Shown: in pieces, positions 1-8,265 of the stretch
How positions within the stretch are numbered: the first letter of the stretch is position 1
Layout of the letters: every line of letters starts with the position of its first letter
Assembly: GCA_009377445.1 (NCBI GenBank)
Contig: WHUA01000006.1
Span: forward strand, 62,001 to 126,000
Source: Alphaproteobacteria bacterium
GTDB taxonomy: Bacteria; Pseudomonadota; Alphaproteobacteria; UBA8366
Reading direction: 5' to 3'
DNA length: 64,000 nucleotides
Program-made: the position numbers and the translations under genes
Notes under the pieces: model-generated
Seen by the model: the letters and a program-made list of their open reading frames with translations, nothing else
Told to the model about the DNA's origin: nothing
The model's database searches: none

Positions 1-964
1 GTCGGGCTGCGGCAAGACGACGACGCTCCGGATGATCGCCGGCTTCATCGCACCGACCGACGGCATCATCGAGATGGATGGGCAGGTCCTGTCGTCGCCG
101 AAGGCGATGATGCCGCCGGAGCGGCGGCAGATGTCGATGATATTCCAGAGCTACGCGATCTGGCCGAACATGACCGTGGCCGAGAATGTCGGCTTCGGGC
201 TGAAGCTGCGCAAGCTCCCCGCAGAGGAGATCAAGCGGCGTACGGCGGATATCCTCGAGGTCGTGCATATGGGGCAGCTCGCCGGGCGCTATCCGGCGGA
301 GCTGAGCGGCGGGCAGCAGCAGCGCGTGGCATTGGCGCGCTCGATCGTGGTCAAGCCGTCCATCCTGCTGCTCGACGAGCCTTTGTCGAATCTCGACGCC
401 AACCTCCGCGAGGAGATGCGCTTCGAAATTCGTCGGCTGCACGACGAGTTCCGCATCACGACGGTATACGTGACGCACGATCAGGGCGAGGCGATGGTGA
501 CCTCCGACAGGATCGCGGTGATGAATGCCGGCCGTATCGAGCAGGTCGACGACCCCTACACGCTCTACAACAAGCCCAGGACGCGGTTCGTCGCCGGCTT
601 CATCGGCCGGACGAATTTCCTGGAAGGACGCCGCGAGCGGGATGCCGTGGTGTTCGACGGTTTCACGCTGCACACGGATGCTTTCGCCGGGCCGGCCGGC
701 GACGGCAGCGGCGCGGTCACCCTGTCGGTCCGGCCGCAGAGCATGAAGCTGCACGGAAACGCCCCCGGCAATCCGGATGGGCGCTGCGTGATTCAGGGCA
801 AAGTAGTGGAGCGTGCCTATCTCGGCGAGCACTGGGACTACGGCATTGCGCCCAACGGCAGCGGCGTGCAGCTCCGCGTGACGGCGCTGCCGATCGAGGT
901 CCACGACGTCGGCGCCGCGGTATGGGTCGAATTCGACCCGGCGCAGGTCGCGGTCATCGCATAG
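1..964 (+). CDS. ABC transporter ATP-binding protein, 5' end outside window
   Basis: The reading frame is open from base 2 and begins inside the Walker A motif (SGCGKTT), so roughly the first 40 residues lie outside the window. In order come the Q-loop (MIFQSYAIWPNMTV), the signature LSGGQQQR, Walker B (ILLLDEP) and the switch histidine (THDQ). The last 80 or so residues look like a TOBE domain. This is the layout of ATPases that power import of iron, polyamines or sugars through binding-protein-dependent permeases (FbpC/PotA/UgpC type). The permease and binding protein are not visible and presumably lie upstream, so the substrate is unknown. The next gene is convergent. Confidence 0.9.
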   Translation, partial: SGCGKTTTLRMIAGFIAPTDGIIEMDGQVLSSPKAMMPPERRQMSMIFQSYAIWPNMTVAENVGFGLKLRKLPAEEIKRRTADILEVVHMGQLAGRYPAELSGGQQQRVALARSIVVKPSILLLDEPLSNLDANLREEMRFEIRRLHDEFRITTVYVTHDQGEAMVTSDRIAVMNAGRIEQVDDPYTLYNKPRTRFVAGFIGRTNFLEGRRERDAVVFDGFTLHTDAFAGPAGDGSGAVTLSVRPQSMKLHGNAPGNPDGRCVIQGKVVERAYLGEHWDYGIAPNGSGVQLRVTALPIEVHDVGAAVWVEFDPAQVAVIA

Positions 965-970
965 CGCCGC

Positions 971-2932
971 CTACCACCCCCCACCGCCGCCGCCGCCCCC
1001 GCCCCCGCCGCCGCCAGACGAGCCGCCGCCGCTCGAGCCGCTGCGCGAGCCGGGCGCGGTCGAGGCGGAGGCGATCGCGCCGGCGAAGGCGCCGCCGAGC
1101 GCAGACGAAAATCCGCGGAGCCCTCGGTCTAGGCCGCGGCCGGAATACCAGCCCGGGCGGTAGCCATGGCCAGGCATGCTTCCGTCGCCCGGGCTCGTTC
1201 CCGCGCGCGCGAGCACGCCGGAGAACTGCTCGCTCCATTCCTGCTCGACACCGAGCGCCAGCGCATAGGGCAGGAATTTCTCGAACAGCGCGGGTGTGCG
1301 CTCGGGCGGGTTCAGCATGTTCATGCGATCCTGCTCGGCGACCGAGAGGTATTCCTTGAACCCCTCGACGCGGTCCATCAGCCGGCGGCCGAGCAGCGTC
1401 GGCGCCTTGAGCAGGTGGTAGAAGACCAGGTTCGCCGTCTGCGTTGCCACCAGGATCAGCGCGCCGCCGATCGTGGCGACCGCGCCGTAGACGAACAGCC
1501 CCATGATCTCGCCGACGAAGAAGGGCGCCGCGAAGGCGGTGATGACGATCGCCTGGATCGCGCCGCCGATCCCTCCGCCGCCGAGCGCCGTCCGCCAGGC
1601 GCGCCAGACTCGACGGAACAGAAAGTAGATCGCCACGGTCCAGCCGGCGAGCCAGATGGTGATGAAGGCGGCGGCGGCCGGCTCGTCGGCGGCGAGCGCC
1701 ATCAGGCCGAGCGCCAGCAGCGACAGCACGATGCCCGGAGTCAAATATCCGGTGTTGCGCGCGAAGTGGCTCTTCTCGAACTCGGTCCGCAATTTCTCGT
1801 GCAGCGCCGTCTGCGCCGATTTCAGGGTCGAATGGTTCTTCTGCTTGAGCTCGATCGCGCCGCGCCCGCCGGGGAACAGCTTGTTGGCGACCGCGCGCTC
1901 ACCGGGCGACAGCGGCGCCGATTTTCCGGTCGTCTTGAGCGTGAAGGCCTTGTCGTCGTCTTCCTCTATCGTGAGAAAGCCCTTCACCGCCATGTTCACG
2001 ACCGCCGCCGTGAACGCTTTGTCGTCGAAGCCGAACTCCATGACGTATCGCGCGCCGGCGGGCGTCAGCCCGGACGGCGGCTCGTATTGCGGCACGATGA
2101 CGCCTTTTTCCGGATCGCGGCCGACCTTCGCCCAGACATAGAGGTAGTAGAACAGCAGCAGGCCGAGTCCCGCGGCGCCCGCCAAAAGCGCGCTGTTGTC
2201 GCTGAGGAAATAGCGCAGCTTCTTTGTCCCGCTGGGACGCTCGACGAACCCGGGCGGCCAGGAGACCGCCACGGTAAGGCCTTCACCCGGCCTGAGCGTG
2301 CGTGTCGCGGTAAATCGCACGATTCCGTCGACCAGCGGGTCGTAGGCGAAGTCCTGCCCGCTTTCGCCCTGGGCGCCCGTGTAGCCGGCATGATCGCGCA
2401 CCCGCGCCCCTTCGGGCAGATGGACGATGGCCCGCGCGCGCTCGATATCGAAGGCCCAGCCGTTGCCGGTGACGTTCCAGTACAGCTCGTCGAAGCCCTC
2501 GAAATGGCCGAGCTGCCGGTCGGTGCGATAGGTGAGCGTGTATGTGTGCAGGCCGGGGCGGACATACGTGTCCTTATCGCCGATATACACGCGGATGCCG
2601 TTACCCTGCCGCTCCGTGTGGTGGGGCTCGCTCTGCCCGTCGCGCGTGACCTCCTCGATTTCGAAGGCGACGACGATGCGTGTGCCGTGTCGGTCGTCAT
2701 AGACGGTCGGAAAATCGCGGTAGATGCCGCGCCGGATCTGGTCGCCCGCGGCCTCGACCTCGATCGTCTCGCGCACAGTCATCGAGCTGTCGCGATGGAT
2801 CCAGATCTCGCTGTCGAATTGCAGGATGCGCTCGCGGCCGGCCGCTGCCGCAGGTCCCGAAAGAAACGGTGTCAGCAGCGCCGCGAGCAGCAGCAGGATT
2901 GCGCCCGCGCGGGAAAGCAGTTTGGCTTCCAT
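971..2932 (-). CDS. DUF2207 domain-containing membrane protein with Gly-rich tail
   Basis: This 653-residue protein has an N-terminal signal segment, an extracytoplasmic beta-rich DUF2207 domain (about residues 30-230), a transmembrane helix (around GLLLFYYLYVW), a cytoplasmic stretch with the family's GVIVPQYEPPSG region, further hydrophobic helices near residues 405-500, and a C-terminal tail of Ser/Gly ending in a run of 13 glycines and a tryptophan. It starts 28 bp after the stop of the lemA-like gene on the same strand, a pairing often seen for LemA and DUF2207 proteins. The molecular function of the family is not established. The glycine tail resembles that of TPM/DUF2207 proteins and may help membrane assembly (inference). 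Confidence 0.88.
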   Translation of the reverse strand: MEAKLLSRAGAILLLLAALLTPFLSGPAAAAGRERILQFDSEIWIHRDSSMTVRETIEVEAAGDQIRRGIYRDFPTVYDDRHGTRIVVAFEIEEVTRDGQSEPHHTERQGNGIRVYIGDKDTYVRPGLHTYTLTYRTDRQLGHFEGFDELYWNVTGNGWAFDIERARAIVHLPEGARVRDHAGYTGAQGESGQDFAYDPLVDGIVRFTATRTLRPGEGLTVAVSWPPGFVERPSGTKKLRYFLSDNSALLAGAAGLGLLLFYYLYVWAKVGRDPEKGVIVPQYEPPSGLTPAGARYVMEFGFDDKAFTAAVVNMAVKGFLTIEEDDDKAFTLKTTGKSAPLSPGERAVANKLFPGGRGAIELKQKNHSTLKSAQTALHEKLRTEFEKSHFARNTGYLTPGIVLSLLALGLMALAADEPAAAAFITIWLAGWTVAIYFLFRRVWRAWRTALGGGGIGGAIQAIVITAFAAPFFVGEIMGLFVYGAVATIGGALILVATQTANLVFYHLLKAPTLLGRRLMDRVEGFKEYLSVAEQDRMNMLNPPERTPALFEKFLPYALALGVEQEWSEQFSGVLARAGTSPGDGSMPGHGYRPGWYSGRGLDRGLRGFSSALGGAFAGAIASASTAPGSRSGSSGGGSSGGGGGGGGGGGGGW

Positions 2933-2960
2933 GCCGGTGATCCGATCCGCCGCGCCGCCG

Positions 2961-3527
2961 TCAGTCGAACTTCACCGCGACCGGGCTACGCGCGGCGCTG
3001 TCGGCGTCGTCGATCTCGAAGAACTCCGCCTTCTCGAAGCTGAACTGGCGGGCGACGAGGTTGCTCGGGAACTGATCGATCTTCGTGTTGTTGTCGCGGA
3101 CGCTGCCGTTGTAGTAGCGCCGCGCCGCCTGGATCTTGTCCTCGACCTCCGCGAGCTGGCTTTGCAGGTCGAGAAAGCTCGTGTTCGCCTTGAGATCGGG
3201 ATAGCTTTCGGCGAGCGCGAACAGCGACTTGAGCGCGCCCGTCAGGTGGTTCTCGCTTTCCGCCTGTTCGTGCGGCGCGCCCTGATTGGCCATCGCCTCG
3301 TTGCGGGCGCGGGTCACTTTTTCGAAGGTGCCGGCCTCGTGCCGCGCATAGCCTTTCACCGTCTCCACCAGGTTCGGGATCAGGTTGTAGCGGCGCTTCA
3401 TCTGGACCTCGATGTCGCTCCAGGCTTCGCTAACGCGGACCTTGAGCTTGACCAGGAGGTTGTAGGTGACGATGACGTAGAGCACGGCCGCCGCGATCAG
3501 GCCGAGTAGGATGTAGACGAGCGTCAT
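2961..3527 (-). CDS. lemA: LemA family protein
   Basis: A 188-residue protein with one N-terminal transmembrane helix (residues 2-22) followed by the long helical LemA domain. The family hallmark near the membrane, NLLVKLKVRVSEAWSDIEVQ followed by RRYNLIPNLVETVKGY, is present, and the end carries the typical FSFEKAEFFEI region. LemA proteins are membrane-anchored with a helical bundle; their biochemical role is unclear. The gene is the first of a two-gene unit with the DUF2207 gene downstream. The ATG at 3527 has a GGGGGAT purine stretch upstream. Confidence 0.92.
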   Translation of the reverse strand: MTLVYILLGLIAAAVLYVIVTYNLLVKLKVRVSEAWSDIEVQMKRRYNLIPNLVETVKGYARHEAGTFEKVTRARNEAMANQGAPHEQAESENHLTGALKSLFALAESYPDLKANTSFLDLQSQLAEVEDKIQAARRYYNGSVRDNNTKIDQFPSNLVARQFSFEKAEFFEIDDADSAARSPVAVKFD

Positions 3528-3698
3528 GGCAGATCCCCCAACACCGTATGGCGCTCCGCGAAGGGCCGCCGGGCCCGCCGCCGAGGCTGGCCGACAATAC
3601 GTGCCTTTTCAGGAAAATTACATCCCTGCGTGGAGGAATTCCAACCGGAGCGGGACGGCGCATCCGTCGAGGATGGCCGTCTCCGCCCCGATAACCCC

Positions 3699-5723
3699 TT
3701 AGGCGGCGCGAACGTCGCTCAGGAAGGTCTGGACGAGGCCTTTCAGGCTTTCGGCCTTGACGCTCAACTCCTGGGACGACTGCAGCATCTGCGAGGAGGC
3801 GGCGCTCGTGTCCTGCGCTGCCCGGCTCACGCCGGTGATGTTGCTGTTCACTTCGTCCGTGCTCTTCGCCGCCTCGCCGACGTTGCGCGAGATTTCCTGC
3901 GTTGCCGCATTCTGCTCCTCGACGGCGGAGGCGATGGAGGTGGCGATTTCGTTCACCTCGCGGATGCGCTTGCCGATCCGCTCGATCGCTTCCGCGGTCG
4001 TGCCGGTGTCGGCCTGGATGGCGTCGATCTGCAAGCTGATCTCGTCCGTCGCCTTCGCGGTCTGGGTCGCGAGCGTCTTGACCTCCGACGCGACCACCGC
4101 GAAGCCCTTGCCGGCTTCTCCCGCGCGCGCCGCTTCGATCGTGGCGTTCAGCGCCAGCAGGTTGGTCTGCTCGGCGATCTCGGTAATCAGCCGCACGACT
4201 TCGCCGATCTTGGCAGAGCTGTCCACGAGCTTCTGCACGAGCGCGCGGCTCGCTTCCGACTCCTCGACGGCCCTGTCGGCGAGCCGAGTGGAGCTGGAGA
4301 CCTGGCCGCTGATTTCGGTGATCGAGCTGCTCAGCTCTTCGGCCGCGCTCGCCACCGTCTGCACGTTGGCTGCCGCCTGCGTCGAGGCGGCAGCCACGGC
4401 CGTCGCCTGCGCGCTGGATTCTTCCGCCGCCGTGGCGAGCCCGTTGGCGGTCTGGCTCATCTCGGTGGCCGCGGAGGCGACGATGCCAAGGATCTCGGAG
4501 ACCTGGCCCTCGAAATCCTTCGTGAGCTGATCGACTTTCGCGGCGCGGATATTGCGCTCCTCCTGCTCGCGCGCCGCCGTCGCCTGCAGCTCGTCGTTCC
4601 GGATCATATTCTCCTTGAACACGAGCAGGGCCTTCGCCATGTCGCCGACTTCGTCCGTCTGGTCGGTGGCGGGAATCTCGACCGTCTTGTTGCCGCCGGC
4701 GAGCGTCGTCATCGCTCCCGTCATGGCGACGATCGGGCGCGAGATCAGGCGTCCGATGACAAGCGCGAGAATGATGCCGAGTACGATGGCAATGAACGAT
4801 ATTCCGACCGCCAGCCATTTCCCTTGGACCATTGCGCCGGTTGCGCGCGGGCCCAGCTCGTCCTGGAATCGTTTGTTCTCGGATACCGCCTTTTCGGCGA
4901 CGGCCGCGATGCCCCGGCCGTTCGGGTCGAGCCGCTCGTTTATGGCTGCATTGCCGGCCGCAACCACGCCGGCGATCTTGTCGAACGACTTCCTCCACGA
5001 TGCCGCCGTTTTCAGGACCGACGCGGCCAGCTCGAGGCGTTCGGCATTCTGCAGGGTGTCCATGAGCTGCTCCCCGTTATCGTTGAAGGCGTCGATCTGG
5101 GACAGCGCATCTTCCTTGGCGTCCTCTTCGTTGAGGACGAGAAAGGTGTTGGCGTGGAGCCGGGCCATCAGCAACGACCGAAGCAGCATGCCGGCCACGA
5201 ACCCGACATCGTTCTTGCCATCCGCCTTGGCGCCCAACGTGATCTGCGTCAGGGAATTTTCCGCCTGCGCGCCCAACTGGTCCAACTGCTCGACCAGCGC
5301 CGTTCTTTGACGATACAAGGTGACGATCTCGCTGAACGCCGCCTGATAGGCTTGCGTCCCTCGCGCGATCTCGCCGAGCGCAGCTTCGTGCGTCGAGCCT
5401 TTGAACAGCCCGCTGCTCTCCTTGATGATCGATTGCAGCGCCTTGACGCGGTCGTCGACGGTTCTGATCGAGTCGTCGGACTGCTTGAGCAGGAAGGTCC
5501 TGGTCGCAAGCTGCGCCGATGTCAGATTCTCCTGGATGCGCGCGAGCTCATTGCTTTCGCGGGCGGCGCGGAGATAGGAGGCGAAGTTGCCGGCGCCGCC
5601 TTCCAGCGCCGCGAAGGCGACGATGCTGACGGTGACGAGGAAGGCGAGAATCGTCGCCGACCCGGCGCCGACCTTCGCGCTGATCTTCATATTCCTGAAC
5701 TTCATAGTCTTGAACTTCGACAT
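3699..5723 (-). CDS. Methyl-accepting chemotaxis protein with helical sensor domain
   Basis: About 674 residues. A first membrane helix near residues 15-40 is followed by a roughly 270-residue all-helical periplasmic region that looks like an HBM-type (double four-helix bundle) sensor, then a second membrane helix ([17 protein letters not shown]), a HAMP domain, and a long signalling coiled coil. The conserved hairpin tip reads [20 protein letters not shown]. There is no C-terminal CheR/CheB-binding pentapeptide. It senses an unknown small molecule and signals to CheA/CheW, none of which is in the window. I chose the ATG at 5723 because GGAGAG lies 9 bases upstream; an earlier in-frame start at 5792 would add 23 basic residues with no ribosome site. 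Confidence 0.9.
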   Translation of the reverse strand: MSKFKTMKFRNMKISAKVGAGSATILAFLVTVSIVAFAALEGGAGNFASYLRAARESNELARIQENLTSAQLATRTFLLKQSDDSIRTVDDRVKALQSIIKESSGLFKGSTHEAALGEIARGTQAYQAAFSEIVTLYRQRTALVEQLDQLGAQAENSLTQITLGAKADGKNDVGFVAGMLLRSLLMARLHANTFLVLNEEDAKEDALSQIDAFNDNGEQLMDTLQNAERLELAASVLKTAASWRKSFDKIAGVVAAGNAAINERLDPNGRGIAAVAEKAVSENKRFQDELGPRATGAMVQGKWLAVGISFIAIVLGIILALVIGRLISRPIVAMTGAMTTLAGGNKTVEIPATDQTDEVGDMAKALLVFKENMIRNDELQATAAREQEERNIRAAKVDQLTKDFEGQVSEILGIVASAATEMSQTANGLATAAEESSAQATAVAAASTQAAANVQTVASAAEELSSSITEISGQVSSSTRLADRAVEESEASRALVQKLVDSSAKIGEVVRLITEIAEQTNLLALNATIEAARAGEAGKGFAVVASEVKTLATQTAKATDEISLQIDAIQADTGTTAEAIERIGKRIREVNEIATSIASAVEEQNAATQEISRNVGEAAKSTDEVNSNITGVSRAAQDTSAASSQMLQSSQELSVKAESLKGLVQTFLSDVRAA

Positions 5724-5985
5724 GTCGTTACTTCTCTCCGCGGGTTCTGTTCGAGCTCTTAGGCGCCGGCAAGCAAGCGAGGTTCTTCGCAATCGGCAAC
5801 TCGACGGAAAATCTTGAAGCGTGGGACTTGGCGCGGCTGATAGGACGTTGGGTGGGAAGGTCGGCTGCTGACGGCCATGAGGGTAGAGATTGAAATCTGT
5901 CGGAGTAAGCGTTGTAGCGCCAAGGGCTTAACAGAGAATGAACGACCGCCGCCGCGCTTGGGCCCCCGAAAGGACCGGCAACGCT

Positions 5986-7023
5986 TCAGCCGCGCCGGTG
6001 GTCTTTCTCGTGGTGACGGCGCAACAGGTCGCGGCCGAAGCCGTCGCGCGGGTCATGCCAAACGGAATGCGCGTGGTTGGCGCCGCTCTGGGTGTTGTCG
6101 TATTCGATGATCACCGTCGGTCCGTGCAGCCGGTAGTAGTGCGGCGCGTCCGGGGTCGTGCCGCCGGCCCAGGCGAAATGCAGCTTTTCCGGTCCGGCGT
6201 CCCTCAGGTCGCGAATTTCCCGCTCCGCGACGGAAGCGCGCATGTTGCGCACATAGGCCTCGACGATATCGAGCACGTGGCTGCGCTGCGTCGCGTCCAT
6301 TGCCGCCAGCGCCAGGCCCTGCGGCCGGCGCAGGCTGTCTTCGCGGCCGGGCCCGGTCAGGATGTCGCCGAAGCTGTCGGGCTGCAGGATCGCCGTCCGC
6401 CGCTGCCCGGCGTCGAGTCCGCCGACAAGCTGGAAGGCAAGCTCGTGCTCGCGCTTGAGCACGCGCAGGCCGGCGTGGCGGTTGCCCTTGCCGACCTCGG
6501 CGGGATTGGCGCCGAAGAAGGCGGGGGTCACGGCGAAGCCCTGGCCCGGCACGACGGTGAAGCTGAGGGACAGGTGATGCCCTTCGAAGCGCCAGCCCCA
6601 GGGCGCCGCGCCCGCTGGATCGCCGAAGATGGCGAGCGCGTAGTTTTCCGGATCGCGGAACCAGGTATTGCCGGTGATCTCGGCCAGTATGCCTTCGAGC
6701 CGGATGACGTCCTCGACCTTCCGCATGCCCTGCTCGCTGAGCGCGGTGCGGAGCAGGGCGAAGACGCGCTCGCGCTGCTCCTTCTTCAGATCCTTGAGCG
6801 GAATGCCGGGACGCGAGCGGGGAACGTAGTGCCAATCCGCACGCTCCTCGCCATCGAAGGGATAAACCACCTTGTCGTGCCGCGCGGCGCCGATGCTTTC
6901 GAGGAAGGCGAGGGCCGCATCCGCCATGGGATCGCGCGCAACCAGCACTGCCGGCATGGCCAGGCCGCCGCCCAATGCCAGCGCGGCGGCGCCTCGCAGG
7001 ATGCCGCGGCGGCTGGCCTTCAT
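5986..7023 (-). CDS. DUF3500 domain-containing secreted protein
   Basis: 345 residues. The N-terminus (KASRRGILRGAAALALGGG) resembles a Tat-type signal peptide with twin arginines. The rest matches the DUF3500 family, with an early DDKVVYPFDGEERADWHYVPR-like block, a WGWRFEGHHLSLSFTVV block, and a late HFAWAGG...YYRLHGPTVIIEYDNTQ block ending in an HxHSVWHDP motif. Function in this family is not established; the histidine-rich motifs suggest metal binding (inference). The ATG overlaps the stop of the upstream histidine phosphatase gene by 4 bp, so the two are probably translationally coupled. It is the last gene of a four-gene run. Confidence 0.88.
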   Translation of the reverse strand: MKASRRGILRGAAALALGGGLAMPAVLVARDPMADAALAFLESIGAARHDKVVYPFDGEERADWHYVPRSRPGIPLKDLKKEQRERVFALLRTALSEQGMRKVEDVIRLEGILAEITGNTWFRDPENYALAIFGDPAGAAPWGWRFEGHHLSLSFTVVPGQGFAVTPAFFGANPAEVGKGNRHAGLRVLKREHELAFQLVGGLDAGQRRTAILQPDSFGDILTGPGREDSLRRPQGLALAAMDATQRSHVLDIVEAYVRNMRASVAEREIRDLRDAGPEKLHFAWAGGTTPDAPHYYRLHGPTVIIEYDNTQSGANHAHSVWHDPRDGFGRDLLRRHHEKDHRRG

Positions 7024-7604
7024 AGCGCCGGTATCGAGCCGGCGACGTCGAACGCGCCGGGCTTCTTCAGCTTGAGCACGACGATCCCGCCGGATTCCGG
7101 GTAGACGCCGGTAAGCGCGGAGATCGTCGCCTGATGCGAGACGAGGACGACGCTCGGGCCGGCGATGGTCAGGCTATCGAGAAATTGCCGCATGGCCTTC
7201 ACCTGCGCCTCTTCATGCTCGCGCCGGCCATGCAGCGAGTCGAGGGCCGCGAGCGTCTCCACGCGTCCGATGCCGAGCAGCTCCGCGGTTTCGCGGCTCC
7301 GGCACCATTGGCTCGACAGGACGCGGGCAACCGCCACCCGATTGCGCCGGAAAGCGTCGCCGGCGCGCCGCGCCTGGGTGCGCCCGACATCGTCCAGGTT
7401 CCGCTGCGTGCTGCAGTCGCCGATGCGGAAATCGGCCGGATCGCCGGTGCCGGGGGCCAGGGCATGGCGCATCAAGGCGACATGGCCGCCCCGGGCGAGC
7501 GCGGCCCATAACGCGTTCGGCTCCGCCGCCACGCCCGCCATCGGCCAAAGGGTCAAGACCATCAGCAGCGCGGCCGCGGGGAGCCAGGCAATACCCCGCG
7601 GCAT
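7020..7604 (-). CDS. Histidine phosphatase family protein, secreted
   Basis: 194 residues with an N-terminal signal peptide (hydrophobic stretch to about residue 27). The catalytic block is VALMRHALAPGTGDP, a version of the RHG motif, and the second catalytic histidine is in VVLVSHQATISALTG. The size and single-domain layout fit small SixA/phosphoglycerate-mutase-like phosphatases, but export suggests a periplasmic phosphomonoesterase rather than a SixA phosphohistidine phosphatase. It lies 7 bp downstream of the redoxin gene and overlaps the DUF3500 gene by 4 bp. Its substrate is unknown. Confidence 0.88.
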   Translation of the reverse strand: MPRGIAWLPAAALLMVLTLWPMAGVAAEPNALWAALARGGHVALMRHALAPGTGDPADFRIGDCSTQRNLDDVGRTQARRAGDAFRRNRVAVARVLSSQWCRSRETAELLGIGRVETLAALDSLHGRREHEEAQVKAMRQFLDSLTIAGPSVVLVSHQATISALTGVYPESGGIVVLKLKKPGAFDVAGSIPAL

Positions 7605-7611
7605 GGCGGAG

Positions 7612-8265
7612 CTACGACGAAGAGGTGTCGTACTTCACGGTGCAGCCGTAGGCGCGCGTCACGGTTTCCGCGACGGGCCGTCCGTTTGCCATGTCGCCGA
7701 GCGCCGCCCGCACGTAGTTCTTGGCGGTCTTGACGTCATCCCAGTCGGTGGTCGGCTTGTCGTCGATGCCGCCCATGTAGACGAGCGTGCCCTTGGCGTC
7801 GATGATGTACATGTGCGGCGTCACGCGCGCGTCGTAGCTGCGGCCTACCGCGCCTTTCGGGTCGAACAGCACCGCGGTCGGCGCCGCCTTGCGGTCCACG
7901 GTTAGCTTGTTCGCTTCGGCGGGCTCCACGTAGCCCTGGGTGTTCGGCGCGGAGGAAATGATCGACAGCCAGATCATGCCGTTGCCCGTCGTCTCGCGCT
8001 GGAGCGCCTGCATGTTCTCGGTGCCGTAGTGTTTCGCGACGTAGGGGCAGAGGTGGTTCGTCCATTCCAGGATCACGGTCTTGCCCTGATAATCCTTCAG
8101 GGCATGGACCTTGCCGTTGCTGTCCGTCAGCGAAAAGGCGGGGGCGGCCACGCCCGGATTCGGCGCGGCGAAGGCGGGCTTGATCAGGCCGGCGGCGGCG
8201 CCGATCAGCGCGGTTGTGCCGGCAAGAATGAGGACGTCGCGTCTGTTCATGGCATTCGCCGTCAT
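7612..8265 (-). CDS. Periplasmic redoxin / thioredoxin-fold protein (AhpC/TSA-like)
   Basis: 217 residues with an export signal (residues 1-35, including MNRRDVLILAGTTALIGAA). A thioredoxin-fold domain follows, with FSLTDSNGKVHALKDYQGKT, then LEWTNHLCPYVAKHY, which holds the only candidate peroxidatic or redox cysteine on the N-terminal side; a second cysteine sits near the end (AYGCTVKY). The VTPHMYIIDAKGTLVYMGGIDD stretch has the cis-Pro region of the fold. The ATG at 8265 overlaps the dsbD stop as ATGA and has AGGAGC 7 bases upstream. It is probably a redox partner of the DsbD-like protein just upstream (inference from coupling). An alternative start is at 8250. Confidence 0.87.
   Translation of the reverse strand: MTANAMNRRDVLILAGTTALIGAAAGLIKPAFAAPNPGVAAPAFSLTDSNGKVHALKDYQGKTVILEWTNHLCPYVAKHYGTENMQALQRETTGNGMIWLSIISSAPNTQGYVEPAEANKLTVDRKAAPTAVLFDPKGAVGRSYDARVTPHMYIIDAKGTLVYMGGIDDKPTTDWDDVKTAKNYVRAALGDMANGRPVAETVTRAYGCTVKYDTSSS

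Noticed and set aside
1166..3043. Long plus-strand frame opposite the DUF2207 gene
   Set aside because: It is a GC-driven shadow; the minus strand gives recognisable DUF2207 and LemA proteins.
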